IMG/VR virus record: IMGVR_UViG_3300042476_000355
Location: 1-27,665 of that record
Length of the DNA: 27,665 nucleotides
Source: a virus
Strand: one strand, 5' to 3'
Below, in pieces: positions 1-6,353 of this stretch (within the stretch, counting starts at the first letter, position 1; the number at the start of each line of letters is the position of its first letter). The translations under genes were made by a program, and so were the position numbers. Below the pieces are notes generated by a model, which ran no database searches, was not told the origin of the DNA, and saw only the letters and a list, made by a program, of their open reading frames with translations.

Positions 1-506
1 GTGACTTCCTTGCGATTGAGTGCCTGTGTGATCTGAGCATCAGACAGTTCGTTAAGGTCTTCCAGGCTTTCGGGTGTGACATGCAGGATGTTAGTAGTAG
101 ACTTGTCCACATTGTTCTGAACAAGTTTACGACCAGCAGTTCCTGTGGTCGCCTTTAGCCCTTGTGCTTCAGCAATCGCAGAGGCAGCAGTGATGGCTGT
201 CTTGATGTCACCACGTTCAACAGCCATTGCGTATGCTTGCTCAAGTCTTAGCAGATACAGACCACGATTGATGTTTACGTCTGTCAGTAGCTTAGCATCA
301 GATCGAGCAATGCTTTTCAGGATACGGCTTATCCAACCATTCGCAGTTGCCCTACTTACTCTTGGGCAGTACTCCACAATCAACTTAATGATTGTCTCAC
401 GGCGGTAGCACTGGGCTAGACCGTTCTTAACTATTTCTTCAATTTTTTGCCGTTCGTCAGCGGTCTCGGTTCCGGTATAGTCGTCAGGTTCTTTAGTATC
501 AGCCAT
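1..506 (-). CDS. Terminase small subunit-like DNA-binding protein (partial)
   Basis: The minus-strand frame is open from an ATG at 506 to the window edge, about 168 residues, so the C-terminus is missing. Around residues 35-65 is a helix-turn-helix-like segment (ETIIKLIVEYCPRVSRATAN). After it comes a long helical stretch with the pattern LRLEQAYAMAVERGDIKTAI, which resembles the region after the HTH in many phage small terminase subunits, proteins that recognise the packaging site and load the large-subunit motor. A GGGGAG ribosome site lies about 12 bases upstream. The start overlaps the end of the preceding gene by 8 bases, so it belongs to the same leftward operon. If correct, the large terminase and portal would lie beyond the left edge on the minus strand, divergent from the capsid genes. 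The family assignment is by pattern only; another HTH protein is possible. Confidence 0.6.
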   Translation of the reverse strand, partial: MADTKEPDDYTGTETADERQKIEEIVKNGLAQCYRRETIIKLIVEYCPRVSRATANGWISRILKSIARSDAKLLTDVNINRGLYLLRLEQAYAMAVERGDIKTAITAASAIAEAQGLKATTGTAGRKLVQNNVDKSTTNILHVTPESLEDLNELSDAQITQALNRKEV

Positions 507-690
507 AGATCAAGGACTCCCCACAAGATTCCCAGTAGATGTCGAAGCCGTTGTCGTCATCCTCACGGAACCTAATGTCCCCATAACCTTTCTGTTCTGA
601 TAATTGCCACGTCAGAACAGCCCGGCATAACGAACGACACTCTTCGTCAGTCAGTGTACCAACAATGTCCGAGACTTCACTCTTATCCAT
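499..690 (-). CDS. Small hypothetical acidic protein
   Basis: A 63-residue protein starting MDKSEVSDIV. I chose the ATG at 690 rather than an in-frame ATG 21 bases upstream, because a perfect AGGAGG lies 9 bases before it and because the ATG overlaps the stop of the upstream gene (TAATG), the usual coupling in this operon. The C-terminal half is acidic and aromatic (REDDDNGFDIYWESCGES). No family is recognised and no membrane segment is seen. Its neighbours are a small membrane protein upstream and the terminase-small-like gene downstream. Confidence 0.7.
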   Translation of the reverse strand: MDKSEVSDIVGTLTDEECRSLCRAVLTWQLSEQKGYGDIRFREDDDNGFDIYWESCGESLIYG

Positions 691-896
691 TATAGACCAA
701 CCTCCTGACACTTAATCCAGACAAACTCTGTCTCACCTGTCTTTGGATCGACACGCCATTCAGCAACACCCACTTCCACTGCTGCTTTTTGCCAATCCGC
801 TCCGCACAGATGGGAGCCAGCAGCACAACCGATTACACCACCGGACACAACCAACAAGATGCAACAGATAACGACAACGACTAATTCTCTTGGCAT
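690..896 (-). CDS. Small membrane protein or lipoprotein
   Basis: A 68-residue protein with a charged N-terminus (MPRE) and a hydrophobic segment at residues 5-24. The segment ends in VIGC, which fits a lipobox with Cys24 as the lipidated residue; a plain signal anchor is equally possible. The rest (about 44 residues) is soluble and would face the periplasm if exported. Its start overlaps the stop of the metallophosphoesterase gene (TAATG), and its own stop overlaps the next start in the same way, so translation is probably coupled. Small exported phage lipoproteins can act in superinfection exclusion or as outer spanins, but nothing here selects between these. Confidence 0.65.
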   Translation of the reverse strand: MPRELVVVVICCILLVVSGGVIGCAAGSHLCGADWQKAAVEVGVAEWRVDPKTGETEFVWIKCQEVGL

Positions 897-2011
897 TAGT
901 TCCTCACCTTCGACAAATGGCTTCCGATGTACCCCTCTGTAAACGAATACAGATGGGACTCCGCTGCTCGTGCTGATCCCACAAACCCAGAATCAAAATG
1001 CCAACGATCTGTTGCAGACAGTGATGGCAAGATGCGGACAACAACACCAGCAGTTTCGTAGTAGTTGTAGTGTTCTTTAGCCCGCTGGGTGTGCAGGTGT
1101 CCTGTATGAACCTCTCGCGTGATGCTATTAGCCCACTGCTGTGGTGCCTCTGTCGCCATGATAACAGGAGCCTTGTCCAGCTTGGTGAACCTGTGAGAGA
1201 AGCACAGCAGGTTCTTGCCCCAGTGGTAGTACTTGCGTGAAATCTCATCGTCATCAATGACAATCCGTGGATCATCTTTGAAGTACTGCTTGACTGCCTT
1301 AGCCAGCAAGATGCTAGAGCAGTAGTCATGGTTGCCAGGAACAACCGGAGCATAGACATCAGCGATTGAGATGCAATCCTCAAGACCAGCAATCACAGCA
1401 GCCATCGCAATGTCGAAGACGTGGTGGAACCGAGTGTCAGTCGATTCGACAGGCGTCCCGGAAGTAGTAGTCCCCTGCATGTTGTCCGTGTGCAGCAAGT
1501 CTGATCCGATTGGGAAGACAATGTGCTTAATACGTGCAGGGTTGAAGAACTTCAAAGCATCATTAACAGCATCTTTGTAAAGTGCCGCAGCAATCTTCGG
1601 ATCGTAGTCACTTCCGGTCTCGCGGTTGTAGGACAACTTTGCAAAGTGAACATCATGGATCGACACGACCAGCATGCAGTCTGCTGATTCATGTTGTGGC
1701 TTGTTGACCACATGGGTGCGTGCCTTCTCCAGCAGCGTAACGAAGTCTTCACTGAGTGTTGTGGTCTGTGGTCGCTTCTTTACCTGAACCGTACCGGTCT
1801 TTGACTTCAACCATGCACCGGTAATGTCTCCCAGATCAAAGCCAGCAGCGAGTACAGCAGCATCCAGTTCGTTTGTAGATTGGCTAACCGGTACTTCAGG
1901 AGCACTGACCTCATCCTTGTACTGCCGCCTGAATGTGGTCCAAGGAATACCCAATGCCTTTGCGGCTGCTCGCTTGCTTCCGTGCAACACTACAGCTTCG
2001 TGAAGTTTCAT
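896..2011 (-). CDS. HTH-metallophosphoesterase fusion protein
   Basis: A 371-residue protein. Residues 14-33 form a helix-turn-helix of the kind that reads AAAKALGIPWTTFRRQ. After a linker, residues 115-310 carry the calcineurin-like metallophosphoesterase motifs in order: D120-V-H122, G169-S-D171, GNHD at 226-229, and HTGHLH at 302-307. These bind two metal ions and cleave phosphomonoester or phosphodiester bonds. The HTH suggests action on DNA or at a specific site, like the SbcD/Mre11 group, but no SbcC partner is visible here. The gene lies with a deoxynucleotide kinase, an HD hydrolase and a methyltransferase, so nucleic-acid or nucleotide processing is the likely setting. Domain assignment is firm; substrate is unknown. 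Confidence 0.85.
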   Translation of the reverse strand: MKLHEAVVLHGSKRAAAKALGIPWTTFRRQYKDEVSAPEVPVSQSTNELDAAVLAAGFDLGDITGAWLKSKTGTVQVKKRPQTTTLSEDFVTLLEKARTHVVNKPQHESADCMLVVSIHDVHFAKLSYNRETGSDYDPKIAAALYKDAVNDALKFFNPARIKHIVFPIGSDLLHTDNMQGTTTSGTPVESTDTRFHHVFDIAMAAVIAGLEDCISIADVYAPVVPGNHDYCSSILLAKAVKQYFKDDPRIVIDDDEISRKYYHWGKNLLCFSHRFTKLDKAPVIMATEAPQQWANSITREVHTGHLHTQRAKEHYNYYETAGVVVRILPSLSATDRWHFDSGFVGSARAAESHLYSFTEGYIGSHLSKVRN

Positions 2012-2014
2012 GTG

Positions 2015-2209
2015 TTAATCCTGTTTCCTGAATTCCCCAAAGACGCCGCTAGACTTGGCAGGTTTAGTTTCCCATGTCAATCTAGCAGTAACAGACTCAC
2101 GCCACGCAGCGAACGCCTCGTTACACCTATTCCAAGCATCGATAAACTTCCTGTCCATTACAACGACTGTACCGTTGTCTACAGCGTAGCGGTGGATAGG
2201 GACGCTCAT
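2015..2209 (-). CDS. Small hypothetical protein
   Basis: A 64-residue basic protein starting MSVPIHRYAVDNGTVVVMDR, with a central helical segment (FIDAWNRCNEAFAAWRESV). Its ATG overlaps the stop codon of the kinase gene (ATGA), and its stop lies 3 bases before the metallophosphoesterase start, so it sits tightly in the operon. No family is recognised. Coding status rests on operon packing and absence of a competing frame. Confidence 0.65.
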   Translation of the reverse strand: MSVPIHRYAVDNGTVVVMDRKFIDAWNRCNEAFAAWRESVTARLTWETKPAKSSGVFGEFRKQD

Positions 2210-2847
2210 TCAGTGACTCCAGTTACGGTTCGTGAGTGGCAGATGAGTTTCAGTTGTCGCTTAGGCGGCTTGCGTTCCGCAATGTAACATGCAGCCCATC
2301 GCAGATCGTCTAGCGTACCCTCGTTGAAAACTAGATAGTCGAACAGGTAGTCCGGCAGGTCTTGCTCACTTGCATGCTTGGTAGCTTCCTGAGTATGCTC
2401 CCGTCTACTCTCACCTACCATTTTAACAAGTGCAACCTTGTTCTTCAGTTTAGGCTTAGTAAACTCCCAAGCATAGATTGCATCGACTTCATTCTGGAAG
2501 CGTACATCACGAATGACGACCTTATCGTGATTGTCTACAAACTTTTCGGCCAACTTAACCCAGCAGTCCTTGCCGTGGATGTCTCTGCCAGCCTCTGTGC
2601 CGTACGCCTGCATCAGTCGTCGGACTTCTGGGTTCTTCTTAGCCTCATCCCAACCTTCCGTACTGACCACATCTGAGAGCCTACGTCTACCATCGTCTGT
2701 AGGAATCCAAGGATCAAGTGCCAACAGACCTTTACGCAGTGGATCAGCAAAACTGTACGGAGTGTGTTCAGTAAGGAACGAGGCCAGTGTGTCCTTGCCT
2801 GTTCCTAATTTTCCATGAATGGCTATTAGATCAATCACAGACTGCAT
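2206..2847 (-). CDS. Deoxynucleoside monophosphate kinase-like P-loop protein
   Basis: A 213-residue protein with a P-loop at residues 12-20 (GKLGTGKDT). Downstream features are typical of the phage dNMP kinase family (T4 gp1-like): a SFADPLRKGL segment, a LMQAYGTEAGRDIHGKDCW segment, and VVIRDVRFQNEV for nucleobase and strand positioning. Such enzymes transfer phosphate from ATP to dNMPs for phage DNA synthesis. I chose the ATG at 2847, not the in-frame ATG at 2916, because AAAGGATCGACA lies directly before it and homologous proteins begin close to the P-loop. The gene overlaps the methyltransferase end by 17 bases. Together with the HD hydrolase it suggests remodelling of host nucleotide pools. 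Confidence 0.85.
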   Translation of the reverse strand: MQSVIDLIAIHGKLGTGKDTLASFLTEHTPYSFADPLRKGLLALDPWIPTDDGRRRLSDVVSTEGWDEAKKNPEVRRLMQAYGTEAGRDIHGKDCWVKLAEKFVDNHDKVVIRDVRFQNEVDAIYAWEFTKPKLKNKVALVKMVGESRREHTQEATKHASEQDLPDYLFDYLVFNEGTLDDLRWAACYIAERKPPKRQLKLICHSRTVTGVTE

Positions 2848-3565
2848 TGTCGATCCTTTCCTTTGCGATTGCAAAATACTTCTCATCCTTCTCAATCCCA
2901 ATGAAGGAGCGACCAAGACGCTTACATGCTACTCCAGTTGTTCCACTACCCATAGTGAAATCAAGGACTGTATCCCCTTCGTTGGTGTAAGTCTTGATTA
3001 GATACTCCATGAGAGTTGTGGGTTTCTGAGTTGGGTGTGTTGCTTTACCTTCTGAGCCAAATTGCAACACAGACTTCGGCCAGTTGGTGTGTGTTTGCCG
3101 CCCGCCTTTTGCACAGTCCGAGCGAAAGAAACCACCCGCTCTCCGAAGAGAGCGGGTTTTATCACATTCAACCAAACCTTGCGGATTGTACAACATAGGC
3201 GGCTTACTTCCAGTCGAACAGCCAGCACTAGAAAACACACAAACATCCTCATGCTCTTTTAGCGGCCTATGGCGAACGTCCTGAAATCCCGTTGACCTGC
3301 TTTTTTGCCACACCCAACAATACTTAAACATTCCAGTGTTGCTCATAATCAGCGCAGAAGTGAACGGCTGACTAGCCGTCATAACGATAGCTGATCGCGG
3401 TTTAGTGATACGCTTCAAATGAGTCCACATGGGTTCAAACGGTATTACCGAATCCCACTTACAGGCTGTGGTCCCATAAGGCGGATCAGCAAGGACCATA
3501 TCAACCGATCCGTCTGGGATATCCGCCATCTTAATCAGACAGTCTGCGTTGTACAATTCGATCAT
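2831..3565 (-). CDS. Site-specific DNA methyltransferase (DPPY class)
   Basis: A 244-residue protein with catalytic motif IV DPPY at residues 27-30 near the N-terminus and the SAM-binding motif at 201-211 (LDFTMGSGTTG) near the C-terminus, preceded by HPTQKP at 177-182. This order is the beta class of adenine-N6 or cytosine-N4 methyltransferases. The segment between, about 80-165, would be the target-recognition region. No restriction enzyme gene is adjacent, so this is an orphan phage methyltransferase, expected to mark phage DNA against host restriction or to regulate it. Its target cannot be read from sequence. It overlaps the HD gene stop/start by 4 bases. The coding sequence contains a perfect 10-base-pair hairpin, listed separately. 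Confidence 0.9.
   Translation of the reverse strand: MIELYNADCLIKMADIPDGSVDMVLADPPYGTTACKWDSVIPFEPMWTHLKRITKPRSAIVMTASQPFTSALIMSNTGMFKYCWVWQKSRSTGFQDVRHRPLKEHEDVCVFSSAGCSTGSKPPMLYNPQGLVECDKTRSLRRAGGFFRSDCAKGGRQTHTNWPKSVLQFGSEGKATHPTQKPTTLMEYLIKTYTNEGDTVLDFTMGSGTTGVACKRLGRSFIGIEKDEKYFAIAKERIDNAVCD
3134..3157 (-). other. Perfect UUCG hairpin inside the methyltransferase gene
   Basis: The arms ACCCGCTCTC and GAGAGCGGGT pair over 10 bases. On the minus-strand transcript the loop is UUCG closed by C-G, an exceptionally stable tetraloop. On the plus strand the second arm is followed by TTTTAT, so it could also stop rightward transcription. It lies in codons for residues about 136-144 of the methyltransferase. 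No other gene in the window shows such a hairpin within its coding sequence by eye. Confidence 0.6.
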
Positions 3566-4146
3566 CGAACTCTCCCAGTTGGTCCTAGTTTGTTAAAGCG
3601 ATCCATGAACTCATTAAAGGCTCTGTCTGGAGTCCAGACTTCCTGGATCATCCATTCATTGTACAATGGCTCAAGCCCCAACTTACGCAACGAAGTTTTC
3701 ATCTCATTAGACGCCAGAGATGCTACTTCAATGCGACGGGACAGGTGGTCTGCCTTATGCACTTCTTCTGGGAACGGGAATGTTACCCCCCAGTAGTGGC
3801 AGAACCGTTTAGCAATAGCGTTCTCGAACTCACGCCATACACCATTGCCTAGTAGGTTCAGTGCATTCTTGACTGGTGTACTAACGTCGCCACAGATTGC
3901 TTCATGCCCATCGTGCATTAGACCACAGTAAGAGCCTCCAAGGAGGTCACTGACTAGGCATGAATGCTGAGCGGTACTGTACTGTCCTAGATGACCGTTG
4001 AAGCTATTGACATTGCTGAGGCTATAAGCCACATCAGCGATTGCCATCTTCATTCGACCGCCTACGAGAGAGATTATAGAACCGGTACTCGTCCCGATTT
4101 GAAAGTAGAGCGGAGATGTATCGATGGATTGTAGTACGTCCTGCAT
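3562..4146 (-). CDS. HD-domain phosphohydrolase (YfbR-like 5'-nucleotidase)
   Basis: A 194-residue protein. It has the pattern of phage YfbR-like HD hydrolases: an N-terminal TSTGSIISLVGG strand pair, then SLSNVNSFNGHLGQYSTAQH (His61), the HD pair at 78-79 (LMHDGHEA), and Asp87 in GDVSTPVKN. Such enzymes dephosphorylate deoxynucleoside monophosphates. The start is uncertain. The ATG at 4146 keeps the N-terminal strands expected for the family but overlaps the upstream gene by 113 bases; an internal ATG at 4053 would shorten the overlap. With the dNMP kinase three genes away it would adjust the nucleotide pool. Its 3' end overlaps the methyltransferase start by 4 bases. Confidence 0.8.
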   Translation of the reverse strand: MQDVLQSIDTSPLYFQIGTSTGSIISLVGGRMKMAIADVAYSLSNVNSFNGHLGQYSTAQHSCLVSDLLGGSYCGLMHDGHEAICGDVSTPVKNALNLLGNGVWREFENAIAKRFCHYWGVTFPFPEEVHKADHLSRRIEVASLASNEMKTSLRKLGLEPLYNEWMIQEVWTPDRAFNEFMDRFNKLGPTGRVR

Positions 4147-4468
4147 TGGGCAGTTTCCGTAGTTTGCGAATGAACATTTCCTGTGTTGCTTCTGGATTCA
4201 GTCCGAGCATCTCACAGGCGTTGTTGAATGTAATCAGGGTTGCTGAAGTATCATCAGCAGAAGCCAGCCATTCGATAACATTGACCACAGGTCTAAGGAA
4301 CTCTCTCACGCACTTCTGAGAAGGCTTGGTGTTAGAGAAGTAGTCCTTGTCTGCATTCTCAGCGAACCGGTCAATGTCATCTGATGCGTTCTTCAGGATG
4401 CCCGCCATGAGCATCTTGATAGGATCATCGACAAGTCGGCTGCTAGAACCGTGCTCCATTGTAGGCAT
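4034..4468 (-). CDS. Hypothetical phage protein
   Basis: A 144-residue, mainly helical protein with a segment LNPEATQEMFIRKLRKLP and a basic C-terminus. I chose the ATG at 4468 because AGGAAG lies 6 bases upstream; an in-frame ATG at 4522 also has AGGAAG 8 bases upstream and would add 18 residues. The shorter form reduces overlap with the small gene at 4443-4622. Its 3' end overlaps the HD gene by up to 113 bases, so two frames may be read here. No known domain is recognised. Confidence 0.65.
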   Translation of the reverse strand: MPTMEHGSSSRLVDDPIKMLMAGILKNASDDIDRFAENADKDYFSNTKPSQKCVREFLRPVVNVIEWLASADDTSATLITFNNACEMLGLNPEATQEMFIRKLRKLPNAGRTTIHRYISALLSNRDEYRFYNLSRRRSNEDGNR

Positions 4469-4622
4469 CGTAGTCTTCCTGCTGTGATGTGAGGTAGAAC
4501 CAGTTAAACCGATCTGCATCATCTAGGACTTCCTGTTGTAGAAGTCTTCTGATCTCTCGATCTAGTTTACTGGTCCTGTGGTCAGAGCGAATACCTTCGC
4601 TGATGATAACTTCTGCAATCAT
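4443..4622 (-). CDS. Small hypothetical protein
   Basis: A 59-residue frame starting MIAEVIISEGIRSDHRTSKL and ending in DYDAYNGARF. It fills what would otherwise be an empty gap between the 107-residue gene and the next. Its middle (LDREIRRLLQQEVLDDADRF) looks like a real amphipathic helix. The ATG lies 5 bases after the preceding stop; the ribosome site is weak. It overlaps the next gene start by 26 bases or more. No family is recognised. Confidence 0.5.
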   Translation of the reverse strand: MIAEVIISEGIRSDHRTSKLDREIRRLLQQEVLDDADRFNWFYLTSQQEDYDAYNGARF

Positions 4623-4627
4623 TTGAT

Positions 4628-4951
4628 TTAATCTCGCATAACCAAAATGGTGTCACTGTCATTGATTGTCCAGTCTCGGTAGTAGTCTTCATAGCACGTG
4701 CCGTCACTACGAACTACAATGAATGTACCAATCTTCTCACGTTCATCCTCTGTGTAGTCGCCGTACCGAACTACACGTGGCTGATTCAACTTCGGCCTTA
4801 CCCGATACTCAACATTGTCAGTATCTAAATCTGGCATACCCTCGAAATCAAACCATGCACCACCTTCGAGGCGGTACTGCATCGGTTTGTCATTGATGAT
4901 TGCATCAATGATGCCAGCATCAACAAGTTGTTTGAGTTTGTCTTTGGTCAT
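4628..4951 (-). CDS. Hypothetical phage protein
   Basis: A 107-residue acidic protein starting MTKDKLKQLVDAGIIDAIIN. It has an N-terminal helix, then strands around GGAWFDFEGM and NVEYRVRPK, and a C-terminal part rich in Asp and Tyr. The segment VEYRVRPK resembles small accessory proteins of many phage early regions that I cannot name further. It is the second full-length gene of the leftward operon, 5 bases after its upstream neighbour. Confidence 0.7.
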   Translation of the reverse strand: MTKDKLKQLVDAGIIDAIINDKPMQYRLEGGAWFDFEGMPDLDTDNVEYRVRPKLNQPRVVRYGDYTEDEREKIGTFIVVRSDGTCYEDYYRDWTINDSDTILVMRD

Positions 4952-4956
4952 TTGTG

Positions 4957-5196
4957 TTATCCGTGAAGAAGGACTTGGATGAGTGTGAATGTATACCCTA
5001 CAGTGGGTGGGTTAATGCACCCAGTGCTGAACAGGTAGGCAGCAAGACGCACATCCTTCGGCATCACTGGACAAAGATGCCCATAGAGTTCAATTTCCAT
5101 CCCGGACCCTCCTGTCTTTGAAGTAACAGTTCCTGCCTCTAAGGTATCCGAGAACGCCTGAAGTCGCTCAATGATGATTTTTCCGATCCGTGACAT
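4957..5196 (-). CDS. Hypothetical protein, first gene of the leftward operon
   Basis: A 79-residue protein starting MSRIGKIIIERLQAFSDTLE. I chose the ATG at 5196, with GGGG 7 bases upstream, over a GTG two codons earlier. Residues 33-48 (MEIELYGHLCPVMPKDVR) carry a Cys-Pro pair. No family is recognised. It lies about 175 bases downstream of the nearer leftward promoter, behind a hairpin leader. Confidence 0.6.
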   Translation of the reverse strand: MSRIGKIIIERLQAFSDTLEAGTVTSKTGGSGMEIELYGHLCPVMPKDVRLAAYLFSTGCINPPTVGYTFTLIQVLLHG

Positions 5197-5198
5197 TC

Positions 5199-5294
5199 TC
5201 ACACCCCATGTGTTCGAACTCCCTTGGCTGATTGACTGTCTGGGAGAGTAGACAGGAAAGACTGGTCATGCTCCAGTTCGTGCTGCTCAGCCAT
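5199..5294 (-). CDS. Possible short leader peptide
   Basis: A 31-codon frame starting MAEQHELEHDQSF in the leader between the leftward promoter and the first clear gene. Its TGA overlaps the start region of the 79-residue gene, which is the coupling style of this operon. There is no good ribosome site, so it may not be translated. Confidence 0.25.
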   Translation of the reverse strand: MAEQHELEHDQSFLSTLPDSQSAKGVRTHGV

Positions 5295-5379
5295 GCACAG
5301 ATCGATTTGCTACACGCTGGCTAGTCACCAGTTATCGCACCACCATCGACAAGGTTCGCTGGCCGAAGCCAGTTTGCGA

Positions 5380-5408
5380 ATGATACCAAGTCAGAACGGA
5401 CCTGTCAA
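5380..5408 (-). promoter_or_regulatory. Leftward sigma70-like promoter, inner copy
   Basis: On the minus strand it reads TTGACA, 17-base spacer, TATCAT, then TCGC. The start point should be near 5373. The RNA would begin with a short UUCG hairpin (CTGGC/GCCAG arms, 5359-5372). The -35, -10 and downstream TCG match the promoters at 5454-5483, 17358-17386, 24502-24531 and 27272-27301. It would drive the leftward operon. Confidence 0.85.
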
Positions 5409-5453
5409 CCGTCCCAGATTGACCTGTACCGGACTGCCGTGTACCGAAAGCGA

Positions 5454-5483
5454 ATGATACACATCCTTCAAACCACCTGTCAA
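5454..5483 (-). promoter_or_regulatory. Leftward sigma70-like promoter, outer copy
   Basis: On the minus strand it reads TTGACA, 18-base spacer, TATCAT, TCGC. It lies 75 bases upstream of the inner copy, giving tandem promoters. A TGTGGTC heptamer (5488-5494) sits 4 bases upstream of its -35 box, where a regulator could act. Confidence 0.85.
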
Positions 5484-5930
5484 GACCTGTGGTCAGGCAA
5501 ATCCAAAATACTTGGCTGGTAGTGCTGGTGATCTTGACCACCTTGGCAACCTTGAAAGGTATCTTACACCTGTCAGACGCTCTAAAACGCTCTAGGAAGC
5601 CTCCAAATTGAGCGGGACGTGTCTAACCATTACCCGACCCTCCCAATGGCTTCCTGAGCGATCCTGTGCGATTTGGTGGGGTTTTGGAAGGTGGGCTTAG
5701 GTACAATTTCTGACCAGTCCGGCAGGAAGGTCGCTTTCCAGTACCCTGGTAGACCACAGTGGGTTACCCCTCCAAGAATTTCTGAAAGATTTTATCCTCA
5801 TGTGGTCTATAGGGTTATGTCAATCCTGACCACATCTTGGTGAGATTTCCTCGAACACCGGTTCTTGACTTCCCGCGAAAGCATGTCATCTTGCGTGTAC
5901 ACTCGATTCTTAGATAGATAGATATACTTA
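5484..5930. other. Non-coding control region, left part
   Basis: No convincing gene is seen. It contains the diverged repeat at 5586-5695 and heptamers at 5752, 5801 and 5828. The last two form an inverted pair, ATGTGGTC then GACCACAT, with 20 bases between. GC content is near that of the genes, unlike the AT-rich block that follows. It separates the leftward operon from the rightward virion genes. Confidence 0.6.
5586..5695 (+). repeat. Diverged non-coding repeat, copy A
   Basis: It shares with 24915-25031 the start AACGCTCTAGGA and, about 62 bases later, GGCTTCCT followed by a GAT-CTGTGCG-TTTGG series and GAGG/GAAGGTG. In copy B the two blocks are 71 bases apart. Both copies lie in non-coding DNA next to regulatory elements. 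The middle of the element is not conserved. Role unknown. Confidence 0.55.
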
Positions 5931-6281
5931 GTACAAGTATTACTATGTAATACTTGTACAATACAAACTTACAAGGACAATATCTAACATTACGAAGTAA
6001 TGTTAGATATTGGACGAGTAAGTTTGACAGGGAGAATTCTTTTTTGTTGTTACTGTAGACCAGTAACCAATTACTCACTTCGTTCGTAATTGGTTACGAT
6101 ATCTATCATTGTATGTAATACAATAGATAGATAAGATAAGTAATGTAGAATCATTTATGTAAGGTAGTACTGTAAAATGGGTATGTATATTACATACATA
6201 CAATACATGATTACATAACTGAAGTACATAGATAAGTAATACAAAGTAGATGTCAATACTCTTTTATGTAGATAGAGTATT
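5931..6281. repeat. Cluster of six AT-rich inverted repeats (candidate origin or switch)
   Basis: Perfect or near-perfect palindromes follow each other: 5931-5959 (13-base arms, TAT loop), 5978-6012 (16-base arms, GAA loop), 6063-6097 (12-base arms, 11-base loop), 6101-6132 (14 pairs with one bulged A), 6181-6197 (7-base arms, TAT loop) and 6255-6281 (7-base arms). The right arm of the first three begins GTAAT. The block is strongly AT-rich and includes (GATA)3 near 5911. It lies between divergent operons. Known roles of such blocks include replication origins and repressor binding; neither is shown here. Confidence 0.75.
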
Positions 6282-6353
6282 CATATCTGTTTTGCATAGG
6301 AAAAATAGTTACTAGGTAATCAAGTGGTCTACTAACACAAAAGAGGATGTTCA
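6282..6353 (+). promoter_or_regulatory. Leader of the virion operon
   Basis: This is an AT-rich leader before the first capsid-morphogenesis gene, with AGAGGA about 7 bases upstream of its ATG. No TTGACA/TATCAT promoter of the family seen elsewhere is found. The late promoter is therefore of another kind, or lies further upstream within the hairpin block. Confidence 0.35.

Noticed and set aside
5332-5541. A 69-residue minus-strand frame
   Set aside because: It covers both leftward promoters, so it would start upstream of or within them.
6024-6052. TTGACA in the control region as a rightward promoter
   Set aside because: The sequence 17 bases downstream is TTGTTA and lacks the TATCAT-TCG pattern; a weak promoter cannot be excluded.
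5815-6078. An 87-residue minus-strand frame through the hairpin block
   Set aside because: It runs through several perfect palindromes; its sequence reflects the repeats and has no ribosome site.
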